A stretch of DNA of 64,000 nucleotides from Flavobacterium sp. xlx-214 (GCF_013874595.1 NZ_CP059431.1:2542001-2606000); one strand, 5' to 3'. Positions 1-10,276 are shown, counted from the stretch's first letter. Notes: generated by a model from the sequence alone, not told the origin. Program-made: numbers and translations.

Positions 1-29
1 CTTTTAATAACATACAATAATTATAATAT

Positions 30-1535
30 TTATATTCGACCTTTTAACATTCCAATAATCATATTTTTTTCATTAACTCGCATACCTACAAACCATTGTA
101 ATATGATATAAAATATAATAAGAATAAATCCTTTTATAATAAAAGCTATAATTAAGCTTGGTAAAACAATGTAATTTTGTAGAAAAAAACCAAAAAGTAA
201 TAGCGGAAGCCATACGAGCAGCTGACTACCAAAACACTCTTTAAAAAATCTTGGGATATCTAATTTGATTCTTTTCCAATAAATAAAATTCATTCCAATC
301 ACATGACAAAGCATAATTCCTGTAAATATGCCTATTCCACTACCAATTGCACCATAATATGAACTTAAATAATAAGAGATCCCAAAGCTGATAATCGAGG
401 CCCCAATAAAAAGTATTGCTCTATATTTTAATTCGTTTATTACAAATAAATATGTATAGGCAACTTCTTGAGTAACTGTAACAATACTTGGTAAAACAAG
501 TAAAAGTATAACATAGTAAGACTGAGAAAAATCTTCCCCCATCCATAAAACAACAAAATCTTTACCCAATATTATTAATCCAATAAAAAAAACACCCATT
601 ACTATAAGTTGAATTCGACCAACTTTTATCATTAAATTAGTTACTTCAACCTTATTATTTTCTCGAGTTTCTATTTTAGATATTTCTGGAAGAAATAAAC
701 CATTTAGGGCATGTGCAAGTGTCCAAATGTATCCTTCAATGACAATTGCAATAGAAAAAATTGCTATTTGCTTAGTCCCAGATACCATTGCAAGGACAGT
801 AGGGGCAACATTGACCAAGAGTCGTTGTGCAATCCCTATTATAGATACCCACAACGAAAATTTAAAAAGCTCTTTCAAAAGCAAAGAATCCCTGTACTTA
901 AAATTGATAGATAAATCAAATTGCTTTATAGAAACAAGAATTTTAATTAGTATAACTAATATTGTAAAGAATGCGTTAACTAAAACAAGTGCATAAAGTT
1001 TGAATCCTAACAAAAGCATGATAATCATCAATGCTACAGTACCCAGTTTATTGACTAAATCTAATTTTTTAAGTATAGAGAATTTTTCATAAGCGATAAA
1101 AACGCTATCTAATGGAACAAAACTAAAAGACAATAAACTATATAAACTTACAATTATAAAAATATTTTTGAATGTAATTACTTCCCCGGGAGTTAATTTA
1201 GTAAATATTTGATTTGAATATAAATAAACAAAAAATAAAGCTATTATAATTATGAAATTTAAAATTATATATACTTTCCCTACTAAACCAAGTAAGTTCT
1301 GCATTTCATTAATCTTGTTTTCTATTTTATACTTTGCTAAATATCTTGCAATAGTTGCACTAAGTCCAAAATCCATTACAAAATATGACAAGAAACTTGT
1401 TACTAAAATATAGAGCCCATAATCAGACATACCAATGGTTTTAATCATCCACGGTGTGTACAAAAAACCTATGATAATATTTAAAACAATAGTACCATAG
1501 GAAAGTAATGCTGCTGATTTTATTTGGGAGGACAT
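30..1535 (-). CDS. wzx: Oligosaccharide flippase, Wzx family (copy 1)
   Basis: Integral membrane protein expected to flip undecaprenyl-linked sugar units across the inner membrane. The 501 residues are made almost wholly of hydrophobic segments separated by short Lys/Arg-rich loops, and the N-terminal stretch with GIAQRLLVN and similar helix-capping motifs resembles the polysaccharide exporter (PST/MATE-like) family. Length is normal for Wzx. It is the last gene of the glycan run in the window, 5 bp behind the glycosyltransferase at 1541. A second flippase lies at 31564, so this locus has two. The substrate cannot be read from sequence. Confidence 0.85.
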   Translation of the reverse strand: MSSQIKSAALLSYGTIVLNIIIGFLYTPWMIKTIGMSDYGLYILVTSFLSYFVMDFGLSATIARYLAKYKIENKINEMQNLLGLVGKVYIILNFIIIIALFFVYLYSNQIFTKLTPGEVITFKNIFIIVSLYSLLSFSFVPLDSVFIAYEKFSILKKLDLVNKLGTVALMIIMLLLGFKLYALVLVNAFFTILVILIKILVSIKQFDLSINFKYRDSLLLKELFKFSLWVSIIGIAQRLLVNVAPTVLAMVSGTKQIAIFSIAIVIEGYIWTLAHALNGLFLPEISKIETRENNKVEVTNLMIKVGRIQLIVMGVFFIGLIILGKDFVVLWMGEDFSQSYYVILLLVLPSIVTVTQEVAYTYLFVINELKYRAILFIGASIISFGISYYLSSYYGAIGSGIGIFTGIMLCHVIGMNFIYWKRIKLDIPRFFKECFGSQLLVWLPLLLFGFFLQNYIVLPSLIIAFIIKGFILIIFYIILQWFVGMRVNEKNMIIGMLKGRI

Positions 1536-1540
1536 TTTCT

Positions 1541-2569
1541 TTAAAATATTTTTTTTATCATTTTTTTTCTTTCCGACATTGAAGAATAAACAAGTTGTCT
1601 AACAATTGACTCTATTCTTCTTGAAAAACGGACAAACCCGTTACCCCCGACTAATTTTCTGTGCAATTTTTCATATTCCACATTCCGAACAACATACTTG
1701 GGATGTTTTAATGGGAACTCTATTTCAAATCGTTTTTTGAAAAATAATTTTTGCGTTTGAGAATCCAATTTTTTCAAAGAGTTTACAGCATGAGTGCTAT
1801 CATCTGTCAAACCGACATTAGTAATCAAATTATATTTAGGGGTAATTATCATACTTGAATACAAAAACATTATTAGCCCAATTGAATATTCCCAAGATAT
1901 AACTTTATTAGATTTCAAATTTTCCTCTCTTAATCTACGAGTAACGCTTACAAAATCCATTATACCTTTTACCTTTAATCCATGTTCTTTAATATACTCA
2001 TTAAGTACATCTGCGGTATTACCACTTAAAAGGTAGTCGAAATTTTTCTCCTCACATATTTTATCCCATGTTCTCTTCCAAGTTGCCCAACCCCATCCTG
2101 CTGCTACATTTGAAAAAAAATAACTATCATCAGTCCCATTAAAACTATCGAAATAATTCATCCCACTAATCATATGTATTCTCTCGTCATCTTTATATTT
2201 TTCTAGTACATCAGCACAAAATGGCAAGAAACTATCCGCAGGAATACAATCATCCTCTAAAATAATTAATCGATCCACAAATTCAAATGCCCATGATATT
2301 CCAGTAAAAACACGATGATCACATGAAAGATTATCAGTGGCATAATTCCTGTGAACTTCACATTCCCAATCAACATTTTCTACGATCTTCCTACATTCTT
2401 CGATTTTAAGAGCATCAATTTCATTCCCAATTCTTGCTCCATCTTGAATTAAAAAAAGTTTTTTTGGTTTTATCCTCCTCAAAGCTTCAAACACTTGAGC
2501 TAAAGGCTTTGGCCGATTAAAAAAAATCAACGCTACACCAACTTCAGTTATTTTATCAATTATTTTCAT
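1541..2569 (-). CDS. Glycosyltransferase, GNT-I/HlpA-like GT-A fold
   Basis: Cytoplasmic sugar transferase. The N-terminal part reads VGVALIFFNRP, typical of the family often labelled hemolysin-activation-like or nucleotide-diphospho-sugar transferase, and LILEDDCIP (around residue 90) is the metal and nucleotide-sugar binding DxD-type motif. A conserved AGWGWATWKRTW segment follows. An in-frame TTG at 2575 would add two residues; I chose the ATG at 2569, which follows the stop of the next gene (2576) and leaves an N-terminus of the usual length. Donor and acceptor are unknown. It is part of the distal glycan operon with the flippase and the EpsG-like polymerase. Confidence 0.8.
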   Translation of the reverse strand: MKIIDKITEVGVALIFFNRPKPLAQVFEALRRIKPKKLFLIQDGARIGNEIDALKIEECRKIVENVDWECEVHRNYATDNLSCDHRVFTGISWAFEFVDRLIILEDDCIPADSFLPFCADVLEKYKDDERIHMISGMNYFDSFNGTDDSYFFSNVAAGWGWATWKRTWDKICEEKNFDYLLSGNTADVLNEYIKEHGLKVKGIMDFVSVTRRLREENLKSNKVISWEYSIGLIMFLYSSMIITPKYNLITNVGLTDDSTHAVNSLKKLDSQTQKLFFKKRFEIEFPLKHPKYVVRNVEYEKLHRKLVGGNGFVRFSRRIESIVRQLVYSSMSERKKMIKKIF

Positions 2570-2575
2570 TAACAA

Positions 2576-3784
2576 CTATTTTAAATTTTTAAAAGGGGAA
2601 TAGTTTTTTCTTTTTAAATAATCATTAAAAACTAAATATGCCTCATTGATATTCTGAATATCTTGATGATTTTCTATAGAATTATTCCCTCTTTTTAAAC
2701 GACCTTTAATTCTAACAATAAGATCATTAATAGGTCCCTTAATATACCCATTAAAGAGTTTAAATGTTTTGATAAGATTCCCAAATCTATTTATTTGACA
2801 GTAATTGTCATAATTAACATCTGTGTAATTATTAAATTCTTTATAATTTTTATAACAATAAGCTGACAAAGTAGCTACATCAAATTTCTCTACTAAATCA
2901 AGCCTTTTCATTTCTGTCAATGCAGCCAATGCAGTATCTGCCCACAAAGTTTCTACACTGTAGAATCGTGGAACTAAATAAGACCATTGGTAATTATCAT
3001 GCCCTGCCAATTGAGGTGCTGTATCCAACTCTCCGTGATGACGTCCAGTAGATGAGTGACCGGAACCACTTTTGCGACATACTCCAGGAATTGTCAAAGG
3101 ATAATTTATTTTTAACACTTTATCGACAACTAAAGAAAGTGTTACTGCTCCATAAATATCTGGCGATAATCCTCCAAAATATTTACCAGTTATACTTTTA
3201 ACTTTATCCATTGCACTTTTAGTAATTATGCCATGATAAATTTTTGCTAAATTATATCTTAAGTAATTTTGCCCTCCAGTAGATAACAACTTATTTAGTT
3301 CACTCTTGGAATCAAAAATTTTTACTTCTGAATCGAAATCAATGATCATAAGATTACCAGAATCTTTTTTATAATAATTAATACCTACTCCTGGCCAAAT
3401 ATAATTTAATGATATGTCAGGACTAATTGCCTCAATGTTATTCTCTTTTGCCCAAAACACTACTTTTTCGATTTCTGGATTAATTCCATCGTCGTCTCCA
3501 ATCATACACAGGTATTCACCATCACTGATTTCTACACCTTTGCTAAAGTTGTCAACAAAAGAAAGAATTCCTGGCGAATAATTATATTTAATCCTTTCGA
3601 GAAAGATACTGTTTTTAAAAAAATCCATCAATCCCTCATCATCACTGTTATCTTGTAAAACAACCTGTACTTTATCTGACGTATTTTCCAAAACCTGTAA
3701 AGCAGCCGCTATAACATATGATGTTCGATTCCTTGTTGGAATAATAATCGATAATAAAACCTCACTTTTATTTTGCATTTTCAT
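2576..3784 (-). CDS. Family 2 glycosyltransferase
   Basis: The N-terminal GT-A domain begins LLSIIIPTRNR and carries VLQDNSDDE and MIGDDDGINPE, the paired acidic motifs expected of GT2 enzymes that bind a metal and an NDP-sugar. The C-terminal half (after about residue 230) is unlike common GT2 proteins and has a HHGELD stretch. There is no membrane segment, so it should act on the cytoplasmic face. It is tightly packed with its neighbours: the next gene starts within 7 bp of its stop. Sugar specificity cannot be inferred. Confidence 0.8.
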   Translation of the reverse strand: MKMQNKSEVLLSIIIPTRNRTSYVIAAALQVLENTSDKVQVVLQDNSDDEGLMDFFKNSIFLERIKYNYSPGILSFVDNFSKGVEISDGEYLCMIGDDDGINPEIEKVVFWAKENNIEAISPDISLNYIWPGVGINYYKKDSGNLMIIDFDSEVKIFDSKSELNKLLSTGGQNYLRYNLAKIYHGIITKSAMDKVKSITGKYFGGLSPDIYGAVTLSLVVDKVLKINYPLTIPGVCRKSGSGHSSTGRHHGELDTAPQLAGHDNYQWSYLVPRFYSVETLWADTALAALTEMKRLDLVEKFDVATLSAYCYKNYKEFNNYTDVNYDNYCQINRFGNLIKTFKLFNGYIKGPINDLIVRIKGRLKRGNNSIENHQDIQNINEAYLVFNDYLKRKNYSPFKNLK

Positions 3785-3792
3785 AGTATATT

Positions 3793-4917
3793 TTAATCTA
3801 CATAATAGCCTTTTATTAGACTTATTTCATCCCAAAAAAAGCCATAAGGATCGGCATTCCATCCAGATTTAATCATTAGTAGGATTAATATTAATATTGT
3901 AAAAATTCTAATCTCAAATTCTTTTTCTTTTGAAAAAGAATTAAACGAATGAATAACATTGGGTATTAAAAGCAACATAAATATAGAAAAATACTGTACA
4001 ACCCGCATTGCAGAAGGATTTACCCATGTAAGCGGAATAAATAATAATGCTAAAGCAAATGCATTGTATGCAAAATATGCTTGATTATTTTTATTAAAAA
4101 CCTCTTCACTTCTTAAAAGTGCCATTATTGTTATAATTAAAAATAAAAAAGTAAATGTAAATGTACCAGCTCCTTCATATACCTCATAATCCTCATAACC
4201 TGCCATTTCCTTAAAATATTGAGAAATTAAATTTCTACTTAACATAAGTAAAGGAAACAATGTTATAACAATCCAATTTAATTGTTCCGACTTTTTTATA
4301 TGCGCAATAAAGTAAAAAGGAACAAAAATTAAGACCGATTTATGTATAGTAGCGGCACTTAAAATAAGTAAAATAAAAGGAATAAACTTCTTTTTCTTTA
4401 TATATTCAAAAGCAAATAAACTTGCAGCAGTAGCAATAGTTTGACGATGCCCGGTAATTGAAAAAAAACTGTAAAATAAAACTGAGTAAATAACAAATGC
4501 TAATACAGCATCACTTAAACGACTCGTATTCTTTAATATAAAATTACCAAGAGCCAAAAAAAATAAAATTGCAATTACAAATAATAACACTTGATATTCA
4601 TTAGTTACAACATTAATTACTTTTTCAAATAGACTATATCCAGGATCTTTTCCTATACCATTAGCATATACATTTACAAAATTTTTAAAAATATTTTGCC
4701 AAGATTTGTCTTTAATTTGTAAAAAAGAAATATAGTAAGAGTACGTATCACTACCTACTGCAACATTTCGTAAACCAGACTGTAAAATAAGTATGCAACT
4801 AATTATTTGTATGTATTTTTTTCTTACAAGAAGTGAATTTCTGTTTTCTTCATATTCTTTTGAAAAATAAAGACCTATTAACAAAATTAATAAAACAACA
4901 ATTAAATTTATTATCAT
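3793..4917 (-). CDS. wzy: EpsG-family O-unit polymerase, Wzy-like (copy 1)
   Basis: A 374-residue inner membrane protein with about ten hydrophobic segments. The N-terminal LRNVAVGSDTYSYY motif followed by DPGY is the hallmark of the EpsG/Wzy-type polymerases common in Bacteroidota and Firmicutes, and SITGHRQTIATA in the middle matches the R-Q segment of that family. Expected role: block-wise polymerisation of lipid-linked repeat units on the periplasmic side. It lies between glycosyltransferase genes and close to a Wzx, as is usual for Wzx/Wzy loci. A second EpsG-like protein is encoded at 28548. Confidence 0.8.
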   Translation of the reverse strand: MIINLIVVLLILLIGLYFSKEYEENRNSLLVRKKYIQIISCILILQSGLRNVAVGSDTYSYYISFLQIKDKSWQNIFKNFVNVYANGIGKDPGYSLFEKVINVVTNEYQVLLFVIAILFFLALGNFILKNTSRLSDAVLAFVIYSVLFYSFFSITGHRQTIATAASLFAFEYIKKKKFIPFILLILSAATIHKSVLIFVPFYFIAHIKKSEQLNWIVITLFPLLMLSRNLISQYFKEMAGYEDYEVYEGAGTFTFTFLFLIITIMALLRSEEVFNKNNQAYFAYNAFALALLFIPLTWVNPSAMRVVQYFSIFMLLLIPNVIHSFNSFSKEKEFEIRIFTILILILLMIKSGWNADPYGFFWDEISLIKGYYVD

Positions 4918-4924
4918 GATCCAA

Positions 4925-6121
4925 TCATTTTTTATAAATATTAATTATTTGATTTACATTAGTTTTCATATCAAAAAAATCTTCAACATATTTAATACTA
5001 CTTTTAGAAAAATATAGCTTTGTTGTTTTTTGTATGCTCTTTACCGAAGCTATAATTTGTTGAATATTTCTTTTTTCAACAACAAATCCACATTTAGAAT
5101 TAACAATTTCTCCACATGCAGTAGAGTTATATACAATTGCAGGTGTACCACAACTTAATGCTTCAACAATTACTTTCCCAAAGGTATCTTCTGTTGATAA
5201 ATGAATATAAACATCTGCAAAACTATAAATTTTAGCTAGTTCTTCTTTTCCGTTTATATAATCAATAGCGATACAATTAGATGGTAATTTACTTTTATAT
5301 TTATTTTCCCCAACAACTAATAATTGATATTCATCAGACAATTGAGAAGCTAATAACATAAGATCATCCCATCTCACAGAACCAGGATACCACCCTGCAC
5401 TTACAAAAAGTAAGGTAAACTTATTAGGTTTAAGGTTGTATTTTACCAAATCCACCTCTACTGAAGGTTTAAAAATGGTATGATCTACCCAATTGTAAAC
5501 CATATGAATTGAATTGTTTTTTAAAAATGATTTCTTAACTTCTTTCTCTAACCACTTAGATACAGGTTGTATTGTTAAATTTTTAATTGATCGAAACCAA
5601 CGTTTTTTATCTAAAAATATTGTTTTTGAAAAATCTAGAAATAAACTTGGGGGATATTGTGCTAATTGCGGACAATTATTGCAAAGTGTTTGCCATTTAT
5701 AACATTCTACATCGGTATAATGTGAGCATTTTCCTGTAAATGCCCAACAATCATGTAAAGTTAAAACTACTTTACCATTAAACGTACTTAAAAAAGTAAA
5801 TAATATTTCTAGATTTAAATAATTTCCATGTAAATTGTGTAAGTGTATTACATCAGGATTGTAAGATTTTATAAACTCAACCAATTTTCTCGTGCCATTT
5901 TTACTAAAATACCCTTGTTTACCTAATATTCTTGAACCCAGATTATGTATATGGTTTTCAATTCTAGATCCTATTTTAAACCCGTTAGCATACCCTTTAG
6001 ATATTTGACCATAAGCAATAAAACATTCATATCCCTGGTGTTCTAATTCCATAGCAATATCAGTACAAATAGAACCTGTACTGCCATAACCTGAAACCGA
6101 ATTTATCATTAAAACTTTCAT
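4925..6121 (-). CDS. Family 4 glycosyltransferase, WcaC-like
   Basis: GT-B fold glycosyltransferase. The start MKVLMINSVSGYGSTG, the central HLHNLHGNYLNLEIL and LHDCWAFTGKCSHY, and a Cys-rich stretch (CYKW..CNNCPQ) place it with the WcaC-type GT4 enzymes of colanic-acid-like loci. The C-terminal donor-binding region shows STEDTFGKVIVEALSCGTP, the EX7E-type motif of GT4. It is paralogous to the gene at 23350, which shares the same Cys-rich and FHDCW segments. It is the first gene of its small cluster, preceded by a 333-bp non-coding gap. Confidence 0.85.
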   Translation of the reverse strand: MKVLMINSVSGYGSTGSICTDIAMELEHQGYECFIAYGQISKGYANGFKIGSRIENHIHNLGSRILGKQGYFSKNGTRKLVEFIKSYNPDVIHLHNLHGNYLNLEILFTFLSTFNGKVVLTLHDCWAFTGKCSHYTDVECYKWQTLCNNCPQLAQYPPSLFLDFSKTIFLDKKRWFRSIKNLTIQPVSKWLEKEVKKSFLKNNSIHMVYNWVDHTIFKPSVEVDLVKYNLKPNKFTLLFVSAGWYPGSVRWDDLMLLASQLSDEYQLLVVGENKYKSKLPSNCIAIDYINGKEELAKIYSFADVYIHLSTEDTFGKVIVEALSCGTPAIVYNSTACGEIVNSKCGFVVEKRNIQQIIASVKSIQKTTKLYFSKSSIKYVEDFFDMKTNVNQIINIYKK

Positions 6122-6454
6122 ATTTTAATACTCAATAAAACTTATAAGACAATACAAATAACCAGAGAATATTTTTTTAATTTATAGTTAATTTTTTATT
6201 TACTTAAAATCTTTGTGTTTTATTGACATTAATTGCAAATAAACAAACGTTATTTAAATGAATTCATTTTTACCTATACTGTATAGTTTAACTTCATATC
6301 TAACAATACAATTTACATCTAAAACATTTTTACCGTAAAATAAAAACCATAATCCAAACATTTTATTATAAATACATTGTTAGCTATAAACTATAGATTT
6401 ATTTTCATTAACAAATAATAAAATCTAATTACTATAAAGAATTTAATTCATATA
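6122..6454. other. Intergenic region, 333 bp, no gene seen
   Basis: Very AT-rich gap between the WcaC-like gene and the outer membrane barrel gene. No open frame of note and no strong hairpin with a T-run. Two short dyads are visible near 6328-6340 (TTTTAC / GTAAAA) and 6379-6396. A promoter for the downstream five-gene glycan cluster is expected here, but I could not find a full TTG-N20-TAnnTTTG match. Confidence 0.4.
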
Positions 6455-7069
6455 TTACTCTCCTAACTTCAATTGCAAACCTATGTTGGCTGTTAAATAA
6501 CTTCCTGTAGTACCACCATAAATGTTATTTGAAGCTACATCATATGCTTGGTTAAAATTTATAACATAAGTTCCGTCTAAAAATATATTTATTCTTGAAG
6601 CCAATGTATACATTGGTTTTAAACCTATTTGTATGTTTCCCATTTTATTAGCTTGTTTAACAATCTCTCTATATGCAAAAGCCCCTCCAATACCTGCATG
6701 TGCAACAATTTCAAAAGGTTTTTGCTGAGTATAAGAATCTGATTGATTGATAGCTGTTAAAATATTATAAGTTGCCTCTATCATAAATTTATGATATTCA
6801 ACGCCTAACTTACTACTATTTTTATTTGTAAAACTTTGATAAGCATATGAAGCTCTTAATCCCCAAATATCATCAATTTTATAGTTTATAGCACCTTGAA
6901 AGTTTATAAAACTAAGATAGTCAGCAGCTTTAATATTTTCAGTAGGACTTAATGGAACTGCCATACCATATGATGCCTCTAAAGAAACAATATCTAATAC
7001 GGAACTTTCTTGCGCATTTACTTGTGTTAAGCTTAATAAAGCACCAAGTGCTAAAACTTGTTTTTTCAT
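6455..7069 (-). CDS. Secreted outer membrane beta-barrel protein
   Basis: 204 residues with a cleavable signal peptide (MKKQVLALGALLSLTQVNA, then QESS). The mature part alternates polar and hydrophobic residues and ends with SYLTANIGLQLKLGE, consistent with a small 8-stranded barrel of the OmpA/OmpW-like type. No catalytic motif is visible. It sits directly downstream of wzc in the same orientation, so it may be part of the polysaccharide export apparatus, but that is inference from position only. Confidence 0.7.
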   Translation of the reverse strand: MKKQVLALGALLSLTQVNAQESSVLDIVSLEASYGMAVPLSPTENIKAADYLSFINFQGAINYKIDDIWGLRASYAYQSFTNKNSSKLGVEYHKFMIEATYNILTAINQSDSYTQQKPFEIVAHAGIGGAFAYREIVKQANKMGNIQIGLKPMYTLASRINIFLDGTYVINFNQAYDVASNNIYGGTTGSYLTANIGLQLKLGE

Positions 7070-7106
7070 GTTTTTATTGAATTTTAAAATGTTTTATATG
7101 TTACTA

Positions 7107-9488
7107 TTATTTGAAAATTTGGTACCATTTTTTTGCTTTTGCATCATTACCATACCCATAACCGTACCCATACCCATAGCCATAACCACGGTTGTAATTG
7201 ATGTCATTCATAATTACGGCAATATTGTTTAGTTTTTTATTCTGGTTCATATCTTTTAAAACTTCTAGCATACGTTTATCTAAATAATTAGCACGTACTA
7301 TGTACAAGGTAACATCGGCATGAGAGGCAATAACTTGCGTATCGGTAACCATACCCACTGGTGCGGTATCTATTAATACAAAATCATAATTTTCTTTACA
7401 TTCGTTTAATAGCTTAATGTAGGTGTCTTGCATTAACAATTCAGCAGGGTTTGGTGGTACTGTACCTGCCGGAAGTACATCAAAACGGTACTGTTTAGGT
7501 TGTTTTAATACGTACTGTTTTAACGTTGCTGTTGGGTTTATTAAAATATCTGTTAATCCTTTTTGTGCAACAGTACTCGTTGTTACATCTAAATAAGTTA
7601 AGATTTTAGGCGAGCGAATGTCTGCACCAATAACAAGTACTTTTTTACCGGTAAGTGCTAATATTTGTGCCATGTTTACGGTGGTAAAGGTTTTACCCTC
7701 GCCGGCTATGGTAGATGTAACATAAATAACTTTACCAGCTGTTGTTTTAGGTAACACAAAATTAAGATTGGATCTTAAAATTCGGAAGGATTCTGCTAAT
7801 CCTGAACGATCGATTTCTTTTATGATGTTATTATCAGACTTAGGAATATCGCCCAAAATAGCACCGTTGAATACAGCTTTAATATCTGCTTGATCTTTAA
7901 TGGTGTTGTCTAGTAAAAACATTACAAATAATATACCTACAGGCAACAGACACCCTAATGCCAAGGCTCCTAAATAAATGGTGTTGGCTTTAGGAGAAAC
8001 AGGTGTATTTTGTGTAAAAGCCCAATCAACAATTTTAATAGCATCAACTGATGCTGATGACTTTATTTCGGCTTCTTCGCGCTTTTGTAATAAAAACAAA
8101 TATATAGCTTCTACAATTTGTTGCTGACGTGCAATTTTGCGCACGCCGCTTTCTTGTTGTGGTAGTTTGTTTAAACGTGAATTGGTTTCTGCTTTTTTGT
8201 TTTGTACTGCGTTTAATTGTGTTTGTAAGAAGTTTTGATACAAACGCAAACTACTTAAGATGCTTGTTTTACTATCTGCAATGTTTTTATTAATGCCATC
8301 CATTGCAGGATTGTTTTCTCGCATTGATTTGGCATACTCTTGCTTTTCTAACACCAACTGATTGTAATTGTTGATGGCATTGCTTAATGCTGCATCTTGA
8401 ATACCAATGTTTGATGGAAGTAAGGTATTTGTATTTTGATTTAGATTTTGTGTAAGTTGTTTTGCTACTTGTAATTGTGCTGCATGTGCAACTACTTCTT
8501 TATCTACCTCTATAGCATCTGTTAAAAATAAATTTGCTTCTGCCTCTGCATTGTTTATTTTATTGGCTGATTTGAAATTTTCTAATTTTTTATCTACTCC
8601 TTGCAGATCAGAACTAATAATATTTAAACGTTGATTAATAAAGGAAGATGTTGCCGAGGCAAGCTTTTTATTATCTTCAAAAATATCTTTGTTATACGTA
8701 TCGATTAAGCTATTAATGATTAATTCGGCTCTTTCTTTACTTTGATCTACTAAGGTAAATTGAACAGCCATTGATTTTTTATCAGCATCGGGCTCGATTT
8801 TTATTTTACTAATAAGCTCGTTTACTTTATCTTTTAAAGGTGTAACCGTAATTGTAATTTCTTCATTAAAACTATTGTTATTTAATGAGGATGCTTTAAA
8901 AATAAACGCACCTAATTTTGATGGATATGATTTACCGATATCATAAGAACCTTCTTTAATTAAGCTGCTTTCTACCACTTGTACTTGTTTGCTATTTGTA
9001 ACAACAAGTGTTATGGAATGGTACTTTGGGTTTTGATGCACTAAACTATCTGACAACCACTGTAAGGTAACTGGTGATTGCGTAGCCATCATTTCAACTT
9101 CTTTTATTTTACCTTTACTGAAGTACTGTACATTGCTTTGATTTTGCTTTACTACTTTGGTAACCAAACGACGTGATTTCATGATCTTGATTTGATCAAT
9201 GACAATGGCATTAGAAGAGGTACCACTAAAAGTTGCAGCAGCGTCTGCTAAGGCATCTAGCTCTGGAGAGCTGCTTCCTTTTTCGTTAAGTAAAATTTGA
9301 GCAGATGTAGCGTATAATTTAGGCGTATATCTTAAATATAGAAAAGCTATTAGTAGGGCTACTATTGCACTAGCGGCAATCCATTTCCAGTAAAACAGGT
9401 ACTTTTCAACTAATTGACGTAGACTTACTTGTTTACTTTCTTTATTTAAAGATTCAAATATGGGTTTAGGTTGTGTATGCTGATTCAT
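7107..9488 (-). CDS. wzc: Polysaccharide co-polymerase / tyrosine kinase, Wzc-like
   Basis: Inner membrane BY-kinase that sets chain length and works with Wza. The N-terminal Wzz domain is flanked by two membrane helices (about residues 45-65 and 500-525). The cytoplasmic kinase domain has Walker A (STIAGEGKTFTTVNMA), Walker A' (VLVIGADIRSPK) and Walker B (FVLIDTAPVG). The C-terminus holds a tyrosine cluster of six Gly-Tyr dipeptides, the usual autophosphorylation site. I chose the ATG at 9488, one base after the stop of wza; an upstream in-frame start at 9509 would overlap wza. Confidence 0.93.
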   Translation of the reverse strand: MNQHTQPKPIFESLNKESKQVSLRQLVEKYLFYWKWIAASAIVALLIAFLYLRYTPKLYATSAQILLNEKGSSSPELDALADAAATFSGTSSNAIVIDQIKIMKSRRLVTKVVKQNQSNVQYFSKGKIKEVEMMATQSPVTLQWLSDSLVHQNPKYHSITLVVTNSKQVQVVESSLIKEGSYDIGKSYPSKLGAFIFKASSLNNNSFNEEITITVTPLKDKVNELISKIKIEPDADKKSMAVQFTLVDQSKERAELIINSLIDTYNKDIFEDNKKLASATSSFINQRLNIISSDLQGVDKKLENFKSANKINNAEAEANLFLTDAIEVDKEVVAHAAQLQVAKQLTQNLNQNTNTLLPSNIGIQDAALSNAINNYNQLVLEKQEYAKSMRENNPAMDGINKNIADSKTSILSSLRLYQNFLQTQLNAVQNKKAETNSRLNKLPQQESGVRKIARQQQIVEAIYLFLLQKREEAEIKSSASVDAIKIVDWAFTQNTPVSPKANTIYLGALALGCLLPVGILFVMFLLDNTIKDQADIKAVFNGAILGDIPKSDNNIIKEIDRSGLAESFRILRSNLNFVLPKTTAGKVIYVTSTIAGEGKTFTTVNMAQILALTGKKVLVIGADIRSPKILTYLDVTTSTVAQKGLTDILINPTATLKQYVLKQPKQYRFDVLPAGTVPPNPAELLMQDTYIKLLNECKENYDFVLIDTAPVGMVTDTQVIASHADVTLYIVRANYLDKRMLEVLKDMNQNKKLNNIAVIMNDINYNRGYGYGYGYGYGYGNDAKAKKWYQIFK
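7149..7187 (-). repeat. In-frame hexanucleotide repeat coding (Gly-Tyr)x6 in Wzc
   Basis: On the minus strand the codon pair GGN-TAY occurs six times in a row and is followed by a seventh GGN codon. The unit length is 6 bp, so gain or loss of a unit changes the number of C-terminal tyrosines without shifting the frame. Confidence 0.8.
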
Positions 9489-9489
9489 G

Positions 9490-10242
9490 TTATTTAGAAA
9501 GTACTGCAATTACGGAAATAATGATACCTGCTACAGAAACAAATAAACTGTAGTTGACCACTGATGATTGAATTTTTGCTTTGTTTGGTTCTACATAGAC
9601 CACGTCATTCTGCGCAAGATAGTATACGGGAGAATTCAACATTTCTTTTGAGGTTAAATCTACCTCAAACGTTTTTTTTTCGCCGTTTTGTTCTCTGATG
9701 ACCATTACATTGGTACGCTTGCCTTGGATGCTTAAATCGCCCGCTAATGCAATAGCTTCTAACAAGGTGATGCGCTCGTTAGGTAAGGTAAAAGTACCAG
9801 GATTGTTCACCTCGCCAATAACCGATACTTTGAAGTTTGTAAAATTGACATTGACCCCTGGGTTTACGATGTAATTGTTTAGCTTGGTTTTTAAATAATC
9901 GATGGCTTGCGTACGGGTTAAACCTCCTAACTGTACTTTACCAATAACGGGATAATCAATACTGCCATCTTCGCCCACGGTATATACATTCTGAGCTTTT
10001 TCGCCAGAAGAATTACCTGTTTGATAAATACTGGTTTGGTTGAAAGGTTCTGTTGCTTTGATATCGGCAGCAGAAACCGTGATAGCCAACATATCAAACG
10101 GACGTATTTTTGGCACCGCCTTTTCATACTGTGTATGTAGGTCTGCATTGCCTTGTAAATACACCATATCTTTTTTAGAAGCGCAAGAGGCTAAAAATGC
10201 GATGCTTATAATAAGCATTGTGTAGTAGAATTTATATTTCAT
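9490..10242 (-). CDS. wza: Polysaccharide export lipoprotein, Wza-like
   Basis: Outer membrane export channel component. The signal peptide ends in the lipobox FLASC (Cys20). The N-terminal export domain has the conserved RPFDMLAITV, and an SLBB-type domain follows (KVSVIGEVNNPGTFTLP). The C-terminus ends in a hydrophobic helix (SLFVSVAGIIISVIAVL), as in other Bacteroidota homologs. It directly precedes wzc with one base between the stop and the next ATG, so the two are co-translated. Length of 250 residues is normal for Bacteroidota Wza, which is shorter than the E. coli protein. Confidence 0.93.
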   Translation of the reverse strand: MKYKFYYTMLIISIAFLASCASKKDMVYLQGNADLHTQYEKAVPKIRPFDMLAITVSAADIKATEPFNQTSIYQTGNSSGEKAQNVYTVGEDGSIDYPVIGKVQLGGLTRTQAIDYLKTKLNNYIVNPGVNVNFTNFKVSVIGEVNNPGTFTLPNERITLLEAIALAGDLSIQGKRTNVMVIREQNGEKKTFEVDLTSKEMLNSPVYYLAQNDVVYVEPNKAKIQSSVVNYSLFVSVAGIIISVIAVLSK

Positions 10243-10276
10243 TTTTTAATGTTCGTGTATTCTTTATAACATTCTA

